64,000 bases of DNA from Stutzerimonas stutzeri (GTDB lineage: Bacteria; Pseudomonadota; Gammaproteobacteria; Pseudomonadales; Pseudomonadaceae): NCBI RefSeq assembly GCF_018138085.1, contig NZ_CP073105.1:2604001-2668000 (forward strand), written 5' to 3'. The position numbers were made by a program, and so were the translations under genes. Position 1 is the stretch's first letter; every line of letters starts with the position of its first letter. Positions 1-9,047 of this stretch are shown here, piece by piece. The notes below the pieces were generated by a model, which was not told the origin of the DNA, searched no databases, and saw only the letters and a list, made by a program, of their open reading frames with translations.

Positions 1-942
1 GTCGTCGCGCTCGAAGAAATCAGCCGCGGCTCGGCCTCGGTGGGGCTGTCCTACGGCGCGCATTCGAACCTGTGCGTCAATCAGATAAACCGCAACGGCA
101 CGCCGGAGCAGAAGGCGAAATACCTGCCCATGCTGGTCTCCGGTGAACACGTCGGCGCGCTGGCCATGAGCGAGCCCAATGCTGGCTCCGACGTCGTGTC
201 GATGAAGCTGCGCGCCGACCGCAAGGGCGATCGCTTCGTGCTCAACGGCAGCAAGACCTGGATCACCAACGGCCCGGACGCCAATACCTACGTGATCTAC
301 GCCAAGACCGACCTGGACAAGGGCGCCCATGGCATCACCGCCTTCATCGTCGAGCGCGATTGGAAGGGTTTCAGCCGTGGCAACAAGTTCGACAAGCTCG
401 GCATGCGCGGCTCCAACACCTGCGAGCTGTTCTTCGACGACGTCGAGGTACCAGAAGAGAACGTACTGGGCGTCGAGAACGGCGGCGTCAAGGTGCTGAT
501 GAGCGGGCTGGACTACGAACGCGTGGTGCTCGCTGGCGGCCCGGTCGGGATCATGCAGGCCTGCCTGGACGTGGTGGTGCCCTACATCCACGACCGCAAG
601 CAGTTCGGCCAGAGCATCGGCGAGTTCCAGTTCATTCAGGGCAAGGTCGCCGACATGTACACCCAGCTCAACGCCAGCCGCGCCTATCTGTATACGGTCG
701 CCCAGGCCTGCGACCGCGCCGAAACCACCCGCAAGGATGCCGCTGGCGTAATCCTCTACACCGCCGAAGCGGCAACACAGATGGCGCTGCAGGCGATCCA
801 GATTCTCGGTGGCAACGGCTACATCAACGAATTCCCCACCGGCCGGCTGCTGCGCGACGCCAAGCTCTACGAGATTGGCGCCGGGACCAGCGAGATCCGC
901 CGGATGCTGATCGGGCGTGAGTTGTTCAACGAAACGAAATAA
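1..942 (+). CDS. liuA: Isovaleryl-CoA dehydrogenase, 5' truncated by the window edge
   Basis: Flavoprotein of leucine/isovalerate catabolism that oxidises isovaleryl-CoA to 3-methylcrotonyl-CoA and passes electrons to ETF. The frame is open from base 1, so the N-terminal part lies outside the window; 313 codons remain. Visible acyl-CoA dehydrogenase features are [23 protein letters not shown], the segment [19 protein letters not shown], whose Glu sits where isovaleryl-CoA dehydrogenases carry their catalytic base, and the C-terminal [19 protein letters not shown] / [12 protein letters not shown] motifs. It is followed by liuB, C, D and E on the same strand in the order of the P. aeruginosa liu operon, which supports the specific assignment over a generic acyl-CoA dehydrogenase. 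The promoter is outside the window. Confidence 0.95.
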   Translation, partial: VVALEEISRGSASVGLSYGAHSNLCVNQINRNGTPEQKAKYLPMLVSGEHVGALAMSEPNAGSDVVSMKLRADRKGDRFVLNGSKTWITNGPDANTYVIYAKTDLDKGAHGITAFIVERDWKGFSRGNKFDKLGMRGSNTCELFFDDVEVPEENVLGVENGGVKVLMSGLDYERVVLAGGPVGIMQACLDVVVPYIHDRKQFGQSIGEFQFIQGKVADMYTQLNASRAYLYTVAQACDRAETTRKDAAGVILYTAEAATQMALQAIQILGGNGYINEFPTGRLLRDAKLYEIGAGTSEIRRMLIGRELFNETK

Positions 943-993
943 AAGCGGCTGCAGGCTGCAAGCTCCAGGCAACCGGCCTGCAGCCTGTGGCTT
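943..993. repeat. Intergenic hairpin between liuA and liuB
   Basis: The arms GCTGCAGGC and GCCTGCAGC, flanked by AAGC and GCTT, can form a hairpin right after the liuA stop. No T-run follows, so it looks more like an mRNA-processing or stability element than a terminator. Another half-copy (GAAGCCTGTAGCC) follows at once. Confidence 0.6.
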
Positions 994-1021
994 GAAGCCT
1001 GTAGCCCGAACGGAGTTCGTC

Positions 1022-2629
1022 ATGGCCATCCTGAACACCCAAATCAACACCCGCTCGCCCGAATTCGCCGCTAACCGCGACGCGATGTTCGGGCAGGTGG
1101 AAACTCTTCGCGCGCTGCTCGCCAAGGTCAGCGAAGGCGGCGGCGAGAAAGCCCAGCAGCGCCATGTGTCGCGCGGCAAATTGCTGGTGCGTGATCGCAT
1201 CGACGCCCTGCTCGACCCGGGCTCGGCATTTCTCGAAGTCGCGCCTCTGGCCGCCTACGAGGTGTACGGCGAGGACGTCGCCGCCGCCGGCGTGGTTGCA
1301 GGCATCGGCCGGGTCGAAGGCGTCGAATGCATGATCATCGCCAACGACGCCACCGTGAAAGGCGGCAGTTACTACCCGCTCACCGTGAAAAAACACCTGC
1401 GCGCCCAGGCCATCGCTCAGCAGAACCGGCTGCCGTGCATCTACCTGGTCGACTCAGGCGGCGCCAACCTGCCGCGCCAGGACGAAGTCTTTCCGGACCG
1501 CGAACACTTCGGCCGCATCTTCTTCAACCAGGCCAACATGAGCGCCATGGGGATCGCGCAGATCGCAGTGGTCATGGGCTCGTGCACCGCCGGCGGCGCC
1601 TACGTACCGGCGATGGCGGACGAGACCATCATGGTGCGCAATCAGGCGACCATCTTTCTGGCCGGCCCGCCGCTGGTAAAGGCGGCCACTGGCGAAGTGG
1701 TCACCGCCGAGGACCTGGGCGGTGCCGACGTGCACTGCAAGATTTCCGGGGTTGCCGACCACTACGCCGAAAGCGACGAACATGCGCTGGCCATCGCCCG
1801 TCGCTGCGTCGCCAACCTGAACTGGCAGAAGCTCGGCCATCTGCAGGCCCGGGAACCCCGCGCACCGCTGTACCCGCCCGAGGAGCTGTACGGGGTGATT
1901 CCCGCCCAGGCCAAGCAGCCCTACGACGTGCGCGAAGTCATCGCACGCCTGGTGGACGGCAGCGAATTCGACGAATTCAAGGCCCTGTTCGGTACCACGC
2001 TGGTCTGCGGCTTCGCCCATCTGCACGGCTATCCGATCGCCATCCTGGCGAATAACGGCATCCTCTTCGCCGAAGCCGCGCAAAAAGGCGCGCACTTCAT
2101 CGAACTGGCCTGCCAGCGCGGAATCCCGCTGCTGTTTCTGCAGAACATCACCGGCTTCATGGTCGGGCAGAAATACGAGACCGGGGGCATCGCCAAACAC
2201 GGCGCCAAGCTGGTCACCGCGGTGGCCTGCGCCCAGGTACCGAAATTCACCGTGGTCATTGGCGGCAGCTTCGGCGCCGGCAACTACGGCATGTGCGGTC
2301 GCGCCTATGATCCGCGCTTCCTGTGGATGTGGCCCAACGCGCGCATCGGCGTGATGGGCGGCGAGCAGGCGGCCGGCGTACTGGTGCAGGTCAAACGTGA
2401 ACAGGCCGAGCGCAGCGGCCAGCAGTTTTCCGATCAAGACGAGCAGCAGCTCAAGCAGCCGATCCTCGAGCAGTACGAGCGCCAGGGGCATCCCTACTAT
2501 TCCAGTGCACGGCTGTGGGATGACGGTGTGATTGATCCGGCGCAGACGCGCGATGTGCTGGGCCTGGCACTCTCGGCGAGTCTCAACGCACCGATCGAAC
2601 CGACCCGCTTTGGTGTATTCCGGATGTAA
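1022..2629 (+). CDS. liuB: Methylcrotonyl-CoA carboxylase, carboxyltransferase (beta) subunit
   Basis: Non-biotinylated subunit of 3-methylcrotonyl-CoA carboxylase; it moves carboxyl from biotin on the alpha subunit (liuD) to 3-methylcrotonyl-CoA, giving 3-methylglutaconyl-CoA. It has 535 residues, the normal size. The crotonase-like carboxyltransferase fold shows in [16 protein letters not shown] and [14 protein letters not shown] in the N-terminal half, and in [32 protein letters not shown] and [15 protein letters not shown] in the C-terminal half. The frame is open further upstream, but the ATG at 1022 gives the conserved N-terminus [12 protein letters not shown] and lies beyond the hairpin of the liuA-liuB spacer. 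The subunit partner is three genes on in the same operon. Confidence 0.96.
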   Translation: MAILNTQINTRSPEFAANRDAMFGQVETLRALLAKVSEGGGEKAQQRHVSRGKLLVRDRIDALLDPGSAFLEVAPLAAYEVYGEDVAAAGVVAGIGRVEGVECMIIANDATVKGGSYYPLTVKKHLRAQAIAQQNRLPCIYLVDSGGANLPRQDEVFPDREHFGRIFFNQANMSAMGIAQIAVVMGSCTAGGAYVPAMADETIMVRNQATIFLAGPPLVKAATGEVVTAEDLGGADVHCKISGVADHYAESDEHALAIARRCVANLNWQKLGHLQAREPRAPLYPPEELYGVIPAQAKQPYDVREVIARLVDGSEFDEFKALFGTTLVCGFAHLHGYPIAILANNGILFAEAAQKGAHFIELACQRGIPLLFLQNITGFMVGQKYETGGIAKHGAKLVTAVACAQVPKFTVVIGGSFGAGNYGMCGRAYDPRFLWMWPNARIGVMGGEQAAGVLVQVKREQAERSGQQFSDQDEQQLKQPILEQYERQGHPYYSSARLWDDGVIDPAQTRDVLGLALSASLNAPIEPTRFGVFRM

Positions 2630-2648
2630 GGGAAAAACCGATAACCGC

Positions 2649-2691
2649 GCTAGAGGCTGGAGGCTGGACGTCCTGCCTCCAGCTTCTAGCC
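2649..2691. repeat. Intergenic hairpin between liuB and liuC
   Basis: An imperfect inverted repeat: GCTAGAGGCTGGAGGC pairs with GCCTCCAGCTTCTAGC around a short loop. It has no U-tract. It is a second, unrelated hairpin in a liu operon spacer and probably an RNA stability or processing element. Confidence 0.6.
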
Positions 2692-2725
2692 AAGGGCCGA
2701 AGGCCTTCGTCTGCAGGAACCATTT

Positions 2726-3529
2726 ATGAGCTCGTCGACCTTTAACACCATCGAACTCGAATATGCCGAGAAAGGCTTCGCCACGCTCTGGCTCAATCGC
2801 CCGGAGAAGAACAACGCTTTCAATGCCGAGATGATTCGCGAGCTGGTGCTGGCTATCGACCAGGTGCAGGCCAACAAGAATTTGCGCTTCTTGCTGCTGC
2901 GCGGCCGCGGCAAGCACTTCTGTGCCGGCGCTGACCTGGCCTGGATGCAGCAATCGGCGCAGCTGGATTTCAACGCCAACCTTAATGACGCCCGTGAGCT
3001 GGCCGAACTCATGTACAGCCTCTACCACCTCAAACTGCCGACGCTGGCCGTGGTGCAAGGCGCGGCGTTCGGTGGCGCGGTCGGGCTGGTCGCCTGTTGT
3101 GACATGGCTATTGGCGCGCACGACGCGGTGTTCTCGCTCTCCGAGGTGCGCATCGGCCTGGCGCCGGCCGTGATCAGTCCATTCGTCGTCAAGGCCATGG
3201 GTGAGCGCGCCGCGCGGCGCTACGCCATGACCGGCGAACGCTTCAGCGGCGAACGCGCCCGCGAACTGGGCCTGCTCTCGGAAACCTATGCCGCCGCCGA
3301 ACTGGACGACGCCCTGCACGGCTGGCTCGATAACCTGATGCTCAACAGCCCGCAGGCCATGCGTGCCAGCAAGGATCTGCTGCGCGAAGCCAGCAGCGCA
3401 TCGGTCAGCCCCGCGTTGCGTCGCTATACGGAAAATGCGATCGCCCGCATCCGTGTCAGCCCGGAAGGCCAGGAGGGGCTCAACGCCTTTCTGGAGAAGC
3501 GCAAGCCGCGCTGGTTGGGAGAGGTTTGA
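2726..3529 (+). CDS. liuC: Methylglutaconyl-CoA hydratase (enoyl-CoA hydratase family)
   Basis: Crotonase-family enzyme hydrating 3-methylglutaconyl-CoA to HMG-CoA in leucine breakdown. It has 267 residues. Family features are LNRPEKNNAFNAEMI, the oxyanion-hole segment HFCAGADLAWMQQSA and the second oxyanion segment QGAAFGGAVGLVACCDMAI, followed by SEVRIGLAPAVISPF. The substrate is assigned from its position between the two carboxylase subunit genes. The last codons overlap the start of an open, repeat-filled spacer frame (TGATG at 3527-3531), and the liuC 3' end is echoed about 390 bp downstream. Confidence 0.93.
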   Translation: MSSSTFNTIELEYAEKGFATLWLNRPEKNNAFNAEMIRELVLAIDQVQANKNLRFLLLRGRGKHFCAGADLAWMQQSAQLDFNANLNDARELAELMYSLYHLKLPTLAVVQGAAFGGAVGLVACCDMAIGAHDAVFSLSEVRIGLAPAVISPFVVKAMGERAARRYAMTGERFSGERARELGLLSETYAAAELDDALHGWLDNLMLNSPQAMRASKDLLREASSASVSPALRRYTENAIARIRVSPEGQEGLNAFLEKRKPRWLGEV

Positions 3530-4245
3530 TGCTCCGGGTTGTCTGGGATTCCGCCCCCTCACCCCAGCCCTCTCCCCAGGGGGGCGAGGGGGTTGGGTCG
3601 TGCGGCGCGATGGCGGCTCGTCGCAATGCTCGCGCGCTGCCGATACAGCGGACGAGCCGTGGTGCGCATCGCTTGGCTGAAGCCCTTTCGAATAAAACAC
3701 AAGCTGGCGTAGTCGGACGCTTGACCACCGAACTGGCCTGGAACACTGCCCCCTCACCCCAGCCCTCTCCCCAGAGGGGCGAGGGGGTTGGGTCGTGCAC
3801 CGCCTGGGTCGCGACGCCGGTCCGCGGCGACGCTGGTGTTACGTCAATTCACCGGAGAAGCCATCGGGTGCGTCTTTCGGCTGAAGTTTTTTCTGGAAGA
3901 GCGCAGTCCCGGGCGGTTGGGAGAGGCTCGATGCTCCGAGTCGCCTGGAACACCGCCCCCTCACCCCAGCCCTCTCCCCATAGGGGCGAGGGGGTTGAGT
4001 CGTGCGGAATTTGGAGCGCGATGCCGGCCCGCGGCGACGCTGGTGCTACGCCACCAGCTCGGAAAAGTCATCGCGCCTACCGCAGCGATGGCAACGATGC
4101 TCGTTCTGCCACATCAACCAGGCGAGCGACCGGCTACCAAACCACACCATTTCTTCGCCTCACTCCGTCATCCCCTCGCCCCTCCGGGGAGAGGGTTAGG
4201 GTGAGGGGAAACGACCTCCAGACCGCGCAGGAGCCACAGCAATGA
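3529..4245 (+). repeat. Repeat-filled liuC-liuD spacer: five hairpin copies in imperfect tandem units
   Basis: Core hairpins (CCCTC-N-CCCC arm against GGGG-N-GAGGG) occur at about 3554-3600, 3749-3796 and 3955-4002 in one orientation and at 4168-4208 and 4395-4438 in the other. The first three sit in units of roughly 200 bp. The block near 3905-4030 also repeats the liuC 3' end plus spacer (GGTTGGGAGAGG then ATGCTCCG). The whole stretch is open on the + strand, touching liuC at TGATG and the liuD remnant at ATGA. The translation is only low-complexity PSPQPSPxxGEGV repeats, so I treat it as repeat DNA and not a gene. A shorter insertion-free spacer would be usual here. Confidence 0.8.
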
Positions 4246-4344
4246 TTACGCATCTCCTGGTCGCCAACCGCGGCGAGACCGCCTGCCGCGTGATGCGCAC
4301 CGCCAAGGCCGCGGGCCTGACCACCGTTACGGTATTTCACCTGG
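4118..4344 (+). repeat. First copy of a 227-bp tandem duplication of the liuD leader and 5' coding end
   Basis: This block and the one starting at 4345 are head-to-tail copies with an offset of 227 bp. Each contains the segment GCTACCAAACCACACC, one hairpin repeat, the AGGAGCCACA ribosome-binding region, an ATG and about 31 liuD codons. Homology fades near 4335. The copies have diverged at several synonymous and a few non-synonymous positions, so the event is not very recent. Confidence 0.88.
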
Positions 4345-4472
4345 CCAGGCGCGCAGCCCGCTACCAAACCACACCATTTCTTCGCCTCACACCGTCATCC
4401 CCTCGCCCCTCCGGGGAGAGGGTTAGGGTGAGGGGAAACGACCTCAAGGCCACGCAGGAGCCACAACAATGA
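4242..4472 (+). pseudogene. Truncated duplicate of the liuD start (76 codons), ATGA-coupled to liuD
   Basis: The first 31 codons closely match liuD (MITHLLVANRGETACRVMRT against MITTLLVANRGEIACRVMRT in the intact gene). It then runs out of frame through the copied leader, because 227 is not a multiple of three. The frame ends at TGA 4470-4472, overlapping the ATG of intact liuD at 4469. It keeps the upstream GGAGCCACA sequence, so ribosomes may start here, make a useless 76-residue peptide and terminate exactly on the liuD start. No biotin carboxylase activity is possible. It could act as a translational-coupling leader; that is inference. Confidence 0.8.
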
Positions 4473-6388
4473 TCACTACCCTCCTGGTCGCCAACCGCGG
4501 TGAGATTGCTTGCCGCGTGATGCGTACCGCCAAGGCCATGGGCCTGACCACCGTTGCCGTGCACAGCGCGATCGACCGTGACGCCCGCCACGCCCGCGAG
4601 GCCGATATTCGTATCGACCTCGGCGGCGCCAAGCCGGCCGAGAGCTATCTGCGGATCGACAAGCTGATCGCTGCCGCCAGGGCCAGCGGCGCCCAGGCGA
4701 TCCACCCGGGCTATGGCTTCCTTTCCGAGAACGCCGACTTCGCCCGTGCCATCGAGGATGCCGGCCTGATCTTCCTCGGCCCGCCCGCCTCGGCCATCGA
4801 CGCCATGGGCAGTAAATCCGCCGCCAAGGCGCTGATGGAAAAAGCCGGCGTGCCGCTGGTGCCCGGTTACCACGGCGAAGCGCAGGACGTGGAGACCTTC
4901 CGCGTCGCTGCCGAGAAGATCGGCTACCCGGTCCTTCTCAAAGCCACCGCCGGTGGTGGCGGCAAGGGCATGAAGGTGGTCGAGCGCGAAGCAGACCTCG
5001 CCGAGGCGCTGCAATCGGCCCAGCGCGAGGCGCAGTCGTCGTTCGGTGACTCGCGCATGCTTGTCGAAAAATACGTGCTCAAACCACGCCACGTGGAGAT
5101 CCAGGTGTTTGCCGATCAGCACGGCAACTGCCTGTACCTCAATGAACGAGACTGCTCGATTCAGCGCCGGCATCAGAAGGTCGTCGAGGAAGCGCCGGCG
5201 CCGGGACTCCCCCCCGAGCTGCGACGCGCCATGGGCGAGGCGGCGGTGAAGGCGGCGCAAGCCATCGGCTACGTCGGCGCCGGCACGGTCGAGTTCCTGC
5301 TCGACGCGCGCGGCGAATTCTTCTTCATGGAGATGAATACCCGTCTGCAGGTCGAGCACCCGGTGACCGAGGCCATTACCGGCCTGGACCTGGTCGCCTG
5401 GCAGATCCGCGTCGCCCGGGGCGAGCCGCTGCCGATCACTCAAGAGCAGGTGCCGCTCATTGGTCATGCCATCGAAGTGCGGCTGTATGCCGAGGACCCG
5501 GACAACGACTTTCTCCCGGCTACCGGGACGTTGGACCTGTACCGCAAATCCACCGCTGGCCCCGGCCGTCGCGTCGACAGTGGCGTCGCCGAAGGCGACA
5601 CGGTGTCCCCCTTCTACGACCCGATGCTCGGCAAGCTGATCGCCTGGGGCGAGAACCGCGAGGAAGCGCGCCTGCGTCTGCTGGCGATGCTGGAGGAAAC
5701 CTGCGTCGGCGGCGTGCGCACCAACCTGGCGTTTCTGCGCCGCGTCATCGGCCATCCCGCCTTCGCCGCGGCCGAGCTGGACACCGGGTTCATTCCCCGT
5801 CACGAAGCCGAACTGATGCGTACACCCGGCGAGCTGGGCGATGCGTTCTGGCAACTGGCGGGCGAGCTTTACGCACAAACCGAACCCGCCAGGGTCCGCA
5901 ATGACGACGCCCATTCGCCCTGGGCACGGCGCGACGGCTTGCGTTTCGGCATGCCGGCGCGGACCGGCGTACATCTGCAATGCAACGGGGAAAACCGGCT
6001 GGTGCGCATCGATGCGGCCAGCGCAACCCAGCCTGCCACCACGGGTCAGGCGATGCGTCGGCCAAAGGCGATTCGCAAGGGCGAGACCCTTTACCTTGAA
6101 TGGAACGGAGAATTGCAGGCGGTGACGGCCCTCGACCCCATCGCTGAAGTCGAAGCCAGCCACCAGCACCACGGCGGGCTGACCGCCCCAATGAACGGCA
6201 GCATCGTGCGGGTACTGGTCGAGCCCGGGCAAAGCGTCGAAGCCGGTGCCACACTGGTTGTGCTCGAGGCCATGAAAATGGAACACAGCATCCGCGCGCA
6301 ACAGGCCGGCGTGGTCAAAGGCCTGTTCTGCGCCGAAGGCGAGATGGTCAACGAAGGCACGGTGCTGCTGGAGATGGAAGAGGCTTGA
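4469..6388 (+). CDS. liuD: Methylcrotonyl-CoA carboxylase, biotin-containing (alpha) subunit
   Basis: ATP-dependent biotin carboxylase plus biotin carrier subunit of methylcrotonyl-CoA carboxylase; works with LiuB. It has 639 residues. The order is an N-terminal biotin carboxylase domain (LLVANRGEIACRVMRTAKAM at the start, HPGYGFLSENADFA), an ATP-grasp core with the glycine-rich loop KATAGGGGKGMKVV and the motif EMNTRLQVEHPVTE near residues 290-305, a linker domain, and a C-terminal biotinyl domain with EAMKMEH, where Lys603 is the biotin attachment site. The start is the second of two near-identical ATG contexts created by the upstream tandem duplication; only this one continues in frame. 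Confidence 0.96.
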   Translation: MITTLLVANRGEIACRVMRTAKAMGLTTVAVHSAIDRDARHAREADIRIDLGGAKPAESYLRIDKLIAAARASGAQAIHPGYGFLSENADFARAIEDAGLIFLGPPASAIDAMGSKSAAKALMEKAGVPLVPGYHGEAQDVETFRVAAEKIGYPVLLKATAGGGGKGMKVVEREADLAEALQSAQREAQSSFGDSRMLVEKYVLKPRHVEIQVFADQHGNCLYLNERDCSIQRRHQKVVEEAPAPGLPPELRRAMGEAAVKAAQAIGYVGAGTVEFLLDARGEFFFMEMNTRLQVEHPVTEAITGLDLVAWQIRVARGEPLPITQEQVPLIGHAIEVRLYAEDPDNDFLPATGTLDLYRKSTAGPGRRVDSGVAEGDTVSPFYDPMLGKLIAWGENREEARLRLLAMLEETCVGGVRTNLAFLRRVIGHPAFAAAELDTGFIPRHEAELMRTPGELGDAFWQLAGELYAQTEPARVRNDDAHSPWARRDGLRFGMPARTGVHLQCNGENRLVRIDAASATQPATTGQAMRRPKAIRKGETLYLEWNGELQAVTALDPIAEVEASHQHHGGLTAPMNGSIVRVLVEPGQSVEAGATLVVLEAMKMEHSIRAQQAGVVKGLFCAEGEMVNEGTVLLEMEEA

Positions 6389-6536
6389 CGATGGCCAGGG
6401 TCGGACAGGGTTCGCCGTTTTCCACCCTGCGCACGAACGCAAACGCCGCAGGCTTTTCCACCGCAGCCGATGCGGCCTCGGATGACACAACGAAACCGGT
6501 GAGCCCGCACAATCGCACTCACCTCCTGGAGGACAT

Positions 6537-7436
6537 ATGAGCCTGCCCAAACAGGTCCGTCTGGTCGAAGTCGGACCGCGCGACGGCCTGCAGAACGAGA
6601 AGCAGCCGATCAGCGTGGCGGATAAAGTGCGCCTGGTCGATGACCTTACCGCGGCCGGACTTCGCTACATCGAAGTCGGCAGCTTCGTCTCACCCAAGTG
6701 GGTGCCGCAGATGGCAGGGTCGGCCGAGGTGTTCGCGCAGATCCGGCAGAAGCCGGGCGTGACCTACGCGGCGCTGACGCCGAATCTCAAGGGCCTTGAA
6801 GCGGCCATCGAAGCCGGCGTCAGCGAGGTCGCGGTGTTCGGTGCCGCCTCCGAAGCCTTCTCGCAGAAGAACATCAACTGCTCCATCGAGGAGAGCCTGG
6901 CACGCTTCGCGCCGCTGATGGCGGCCGCGCGCGAGCATGGCATCCAGGTGCGCGGCTATGTGTCCTGCGTGCTGGGCTGCCCGTACGAAGGGGAAATCGA
7001 CCCGAAGCGCGTCGCCCATGTCGCCCGCGAGCTGTTCGCCATGGGCTGCTACGAGGTCTCCCTGGGCGACACCATCGGCACCGGGACGCCGGGCAAGACC
7101 CGCCAGCTGATCGAAGCGGTCAGCCGCGAGGTGCCGCGCGACAAGCTGGCCGGGCATTTTCACGACACCTATGGCCAGGCGCTGGCGAACATCTACGCAA
7201 GCCTGCAGGAAGGCCTTTGCACCTTCGACAGTTCGGTGGCCGGGCTCGGTGGTTGCCCCTACGCCAAGGGTGCCAGCGGCAACGTCGCCAGTGAAGACGT
7301 GCTCTATATGCTGAACGGCCTGGGTATCGATACCGGCGTTGACCTCGATGGGCTGATCGCCGCCGGGCAACGCATCAGTGATGTGCTCGGTCGGCCCAAC
7401 GGGTCTCGCGTCGCCCGGGCTCGCAGTGGCAGCTGA
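6537..7436 (+). CDS. liuE: Hydroxymethylglutaryl-CoA lyase
   Basis: Cleaves HMG-CoA to acetoacetate and acetyl-CoA, the last step of the liu pathway. It has 299 residues with a TIM-barrel HMGL-like fold: the N-terminal [12 protein letters not shown] motif, [17 protein letters not shown] with metal-binding histidines, and the family signature [19 protein letters not shown] containing catalytic Cys240. A strong ribosome-binding sequence (CTGGAGGACAT) precedes the ATG. The 148-bp spacer from liuD shows no gene. The acetoacetate made here is the expected substrate of the CoA-transferase encoded just downstream. Confidence 0.96.
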   Translation: MSLPKQVRLVEVGPRDGLQNEKQPISVADKVRLVDDLTAAGLRYIEVGSFVSPKWVPQMAGSAEVFAQIRQKPGVTYAALTPNLKGLEAAIEAGVSEVAVFGAASEAFSQKNINCSIEESLARFAPLMAAAREHGIQVRGYVSCVLGCPYEGEIDPKRVAHVARELFAMGCYEVSLGDTIGTGTPGKTRQLIEAVSREVPRDKLAGHFHDTYGQALANIYASLQEGLCTFDSSVAGLGGCPYAKGASGNVASEDVLYMLNGLGIDTGVDLDGLIAAGQRISDVLGRPNGSRVARARSGS

Positions 7437-7448
7437 CGCCGTATTTCG

Positions 7449-7530
7449 GTGGGAGGCGCGCCCTCGCGGCGATGCGGATCGCAGGTCCGCCTGCTGAAGA
7501 AAAGCTTCGGCGCGAGGTCGGGCCTCCCAC
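7449..7530. repeat. REP-type inverted pair (REPIN-like) after liuE
   Basis: GTGGGAGGCGCGCCCTCGCG on the left and CGCGAGGTCGGGCCTCCCAC on the right form a large imperfect inverted repeat about 82 bp long. It separates the liu genes from the CoA-transferase pair and lacks a T-run. Such pairs are common between pseudomonad genes and may limit 3'-end decay. Confidence 0.75.
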
Positions 7531-7584
7531 AAAAGTGGCACCTGTGACATTCGGCGCCAGGTCAGAACAACAAGAGAGGTCTAT

Positions 7585-8280
7585 ATGAACAAGATCTATC
7601 CCAACGCCAAGCAGGCGCTCGACGGCCTGGTCGAGAACGGCATGACCCTCGCCGTCGGCGGCTTCGGCCTGTGCGGCATTCCCGAGGCACTGATCGAGGC
7701 GCTGCGCGACACCGGCAGGAAGAACCTCACGGTCATCAGCAACAACGCCGGCGTGGACGGCTTCGGGCTCGGCCTGCTGCTCGAGTCGCGCCAGGTGCGC
7801 AAGATGATCTCGTCCTACGTAGGCGAGAACAAGGAGTTCGAGCGCCAGTACCTGGCGGGCGAGCTGGAACTCGAATTCACACCCCAAGGCACCCTGGCCG
7901 AGAAGCTGCGCGCCGGCGGCTCCGGCATTCCTGCGTTCTTCACCCGCACCGGCTACGGCACCTTGATCGCCGAGGGCAAGGAAACCCGTCAGTTCAACGG
8001 CGAGTGGTACGTGATGGAAGAGTCACTGACCGCCGACATCGCGCTGGTCAAGGCATACAAAGCCGACAAGGCGGGCAATCTGGTGTTCAACAAGACCGCG
8101 CGCAACTTCAACCCACTGGCCGCCATGGCCGGCAAGGTCTGCGTGGTGGAGGTCGATCATCTGGTGGAAACCGGCGAACTGGACCCCGACCAGATCCACC
8201 TCCCGGGGATCTACGTGCAGCGCATCATCCACAACCCGAACGCCGAGAAGCGCATCGAAAAACGTACGGTGAGGAGCTGA
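7585..8280 (+). CDS. 3-oxoacid CoA-transferase, subunit A
   Basis: Alpha-type subunit of a family I CoA-transferase, probably activating acetoacetate with CoA from succinyl-CoA or another acyl-CoA. It has 231 residues. Conserved features are [55 protein letters not shown] and the closing [11 protein letters not shown]. The start has a good ribosome-binding site (AAGAGAGG). Subunit B begins 2 bp after the stop. Lying directly after HMG-CoA lyase it fits an acetoacetate-using role. It is a clear paralogue of the pair at 47597-48982, so exact substrate assignment between the two is uncertain. Confidence 0.92.
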   Translation: MNKIYPNAKQALDGLVENGMTLAVGGFGLCGIPEALIEALRDTGRKNLTVISNNAGVDGFGLGLLLESRQVRKMISSYVGENKEFERQYLAGELELEFTPQGTLAEKLRAGGSGIPAFFTRTGYGTLIAEGKETRQFNGEWYVMEESLTADIALVKAYKADKAGNLVFNKTARNFNPLAAMAGKVCVVEVDHLVETGELDPDQIHLPGIYVQRIIHNPNAEKRIEKRTVRS

Positions 8281-8282
8281 TC

Positions 8283-8909
8283 ATGGCCTGGACACGTGAA
8301 CAGATGGCGCAGCGCGCCGCGCAAGAGTTGCAGGACGGTTTCTACGTCAATCTCGGTATCGGGCTGCCGACCCTAGTCGCCAACTACATTCCCGAAGGCA
8401 TGGACGTCTGGCTGCAGAGCGAGAACGGCCTGCTCGGTATCGGCCCCTTCCCCACCGAGGACGAGGTCGACCCGGACCTGATCAACGCCGGCAAGCAGAC
8501 CGTCACCGCCCTGCCCGGCAGCGCCTTCTTCGACAACGCCATGAGCTTCGGCATGATCCGCGGCGGCCATATCAACCTGGCGATTCTCGGCGCCATGCAG
8601 GTGTCCGAGAAAGGCGACCTGGCGAACTGGATGATCCCCGGCAAGATGGTCAAGGGCATGGGCGGCGCGATGGATCTGGTGGCGGGCGTCAAGCGCGTCG
8701 TGGTGCTGATGGAGCATACCGCCAAGGGTGCGCACAAGATCATCAGGCAGTGTGATCTTCCGCTGACCGGCGTCGGTGTGGTGGACCGCATCATCACCGA
8801 CCTCGGCGTGCTGGATGTCACCGAGCAGGGGCTGAAACTGGTCGAGCTGGCTGATGGCGTAAGCTTCGAGCAGATCCAGGAAGCGACTGGCTGCACGATT
8901 CGACGCTGA
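8283..8909 (+). CDS. 3-oxoacid CoA-transferase, subunit B
   Basis: Beta-type subunit carrying the catalytic glutamate that forms the glutamyl-CoA thioester. It has 208 residues. The start ATG follows subunit A by 2 bp, which indicates translational coupling. The active-site motif [12 protein letters not shown] places the catalytic Glu at residue 47; [17 protein letters not shown] and [20 protein letters not shown] are further family segments. It acts as an A2B2-type complex with the preceding product in the cytoplasm. Confidence 0.93.
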   Translation: MAWTREQMAQRAAQELQDGFYVNLGIGLPTLVANYIPEGMDVWLQSENGLLGIGPFPTEDEVDPDLINAGKQTVTALPGSAFFDNAMSFGMIRGGHINLAILGAMQVSEKGDLANWMIPGKMVKGMGGAMDLVAGVKRVVVLMEHTAKGAHKIIRQCDLPLTGVGVVDRIITDLGVLDVTEQGLKLVELADGVSFEQIQEATGCTIRR

Positions 8910-9047
8910 AGCACGACGCTGGCCAGAAGCCACTGGGCATCGGGCCAGCGCAGCGTGTAGCCTTGGACCGAAGCAACATCGCAGCAGTGGCGAAACGCGC
9001 CCGGCTCGTCGCGAGCCGCGGGTGGACAGGCAAGACTGGATATTTTC

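Noticed and set aside
1454..3757. A 767-codon open frame on the minus strand across liuB and liuC
   Set aside because: It mirrors two well-supported genes on the other strand; its translation has no recognisable domain and is a by-product of GC-rich third positions.
3529..4245. Treating the liuC-liuD spacer frame as a proline-rich protein gene
   Set aside because: The whole translation is the intergenic hairpin repeat read three times; no other support for a protein.
4361..6550. A 729-codon minus-strand frame opposite liuD
   Set aside because: Antisense shadow of liuD with no homology, no ribosome site and histidine/glycine-rich chance composition.
7530..7584. A sigma-54 promoter (GTGGCACCTGTGAC) before the CoA-transferase pair
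   Set aside because: After GG-N10 the bases are AT, not GC, and no dyad is present upstream, so the match is incomplete.
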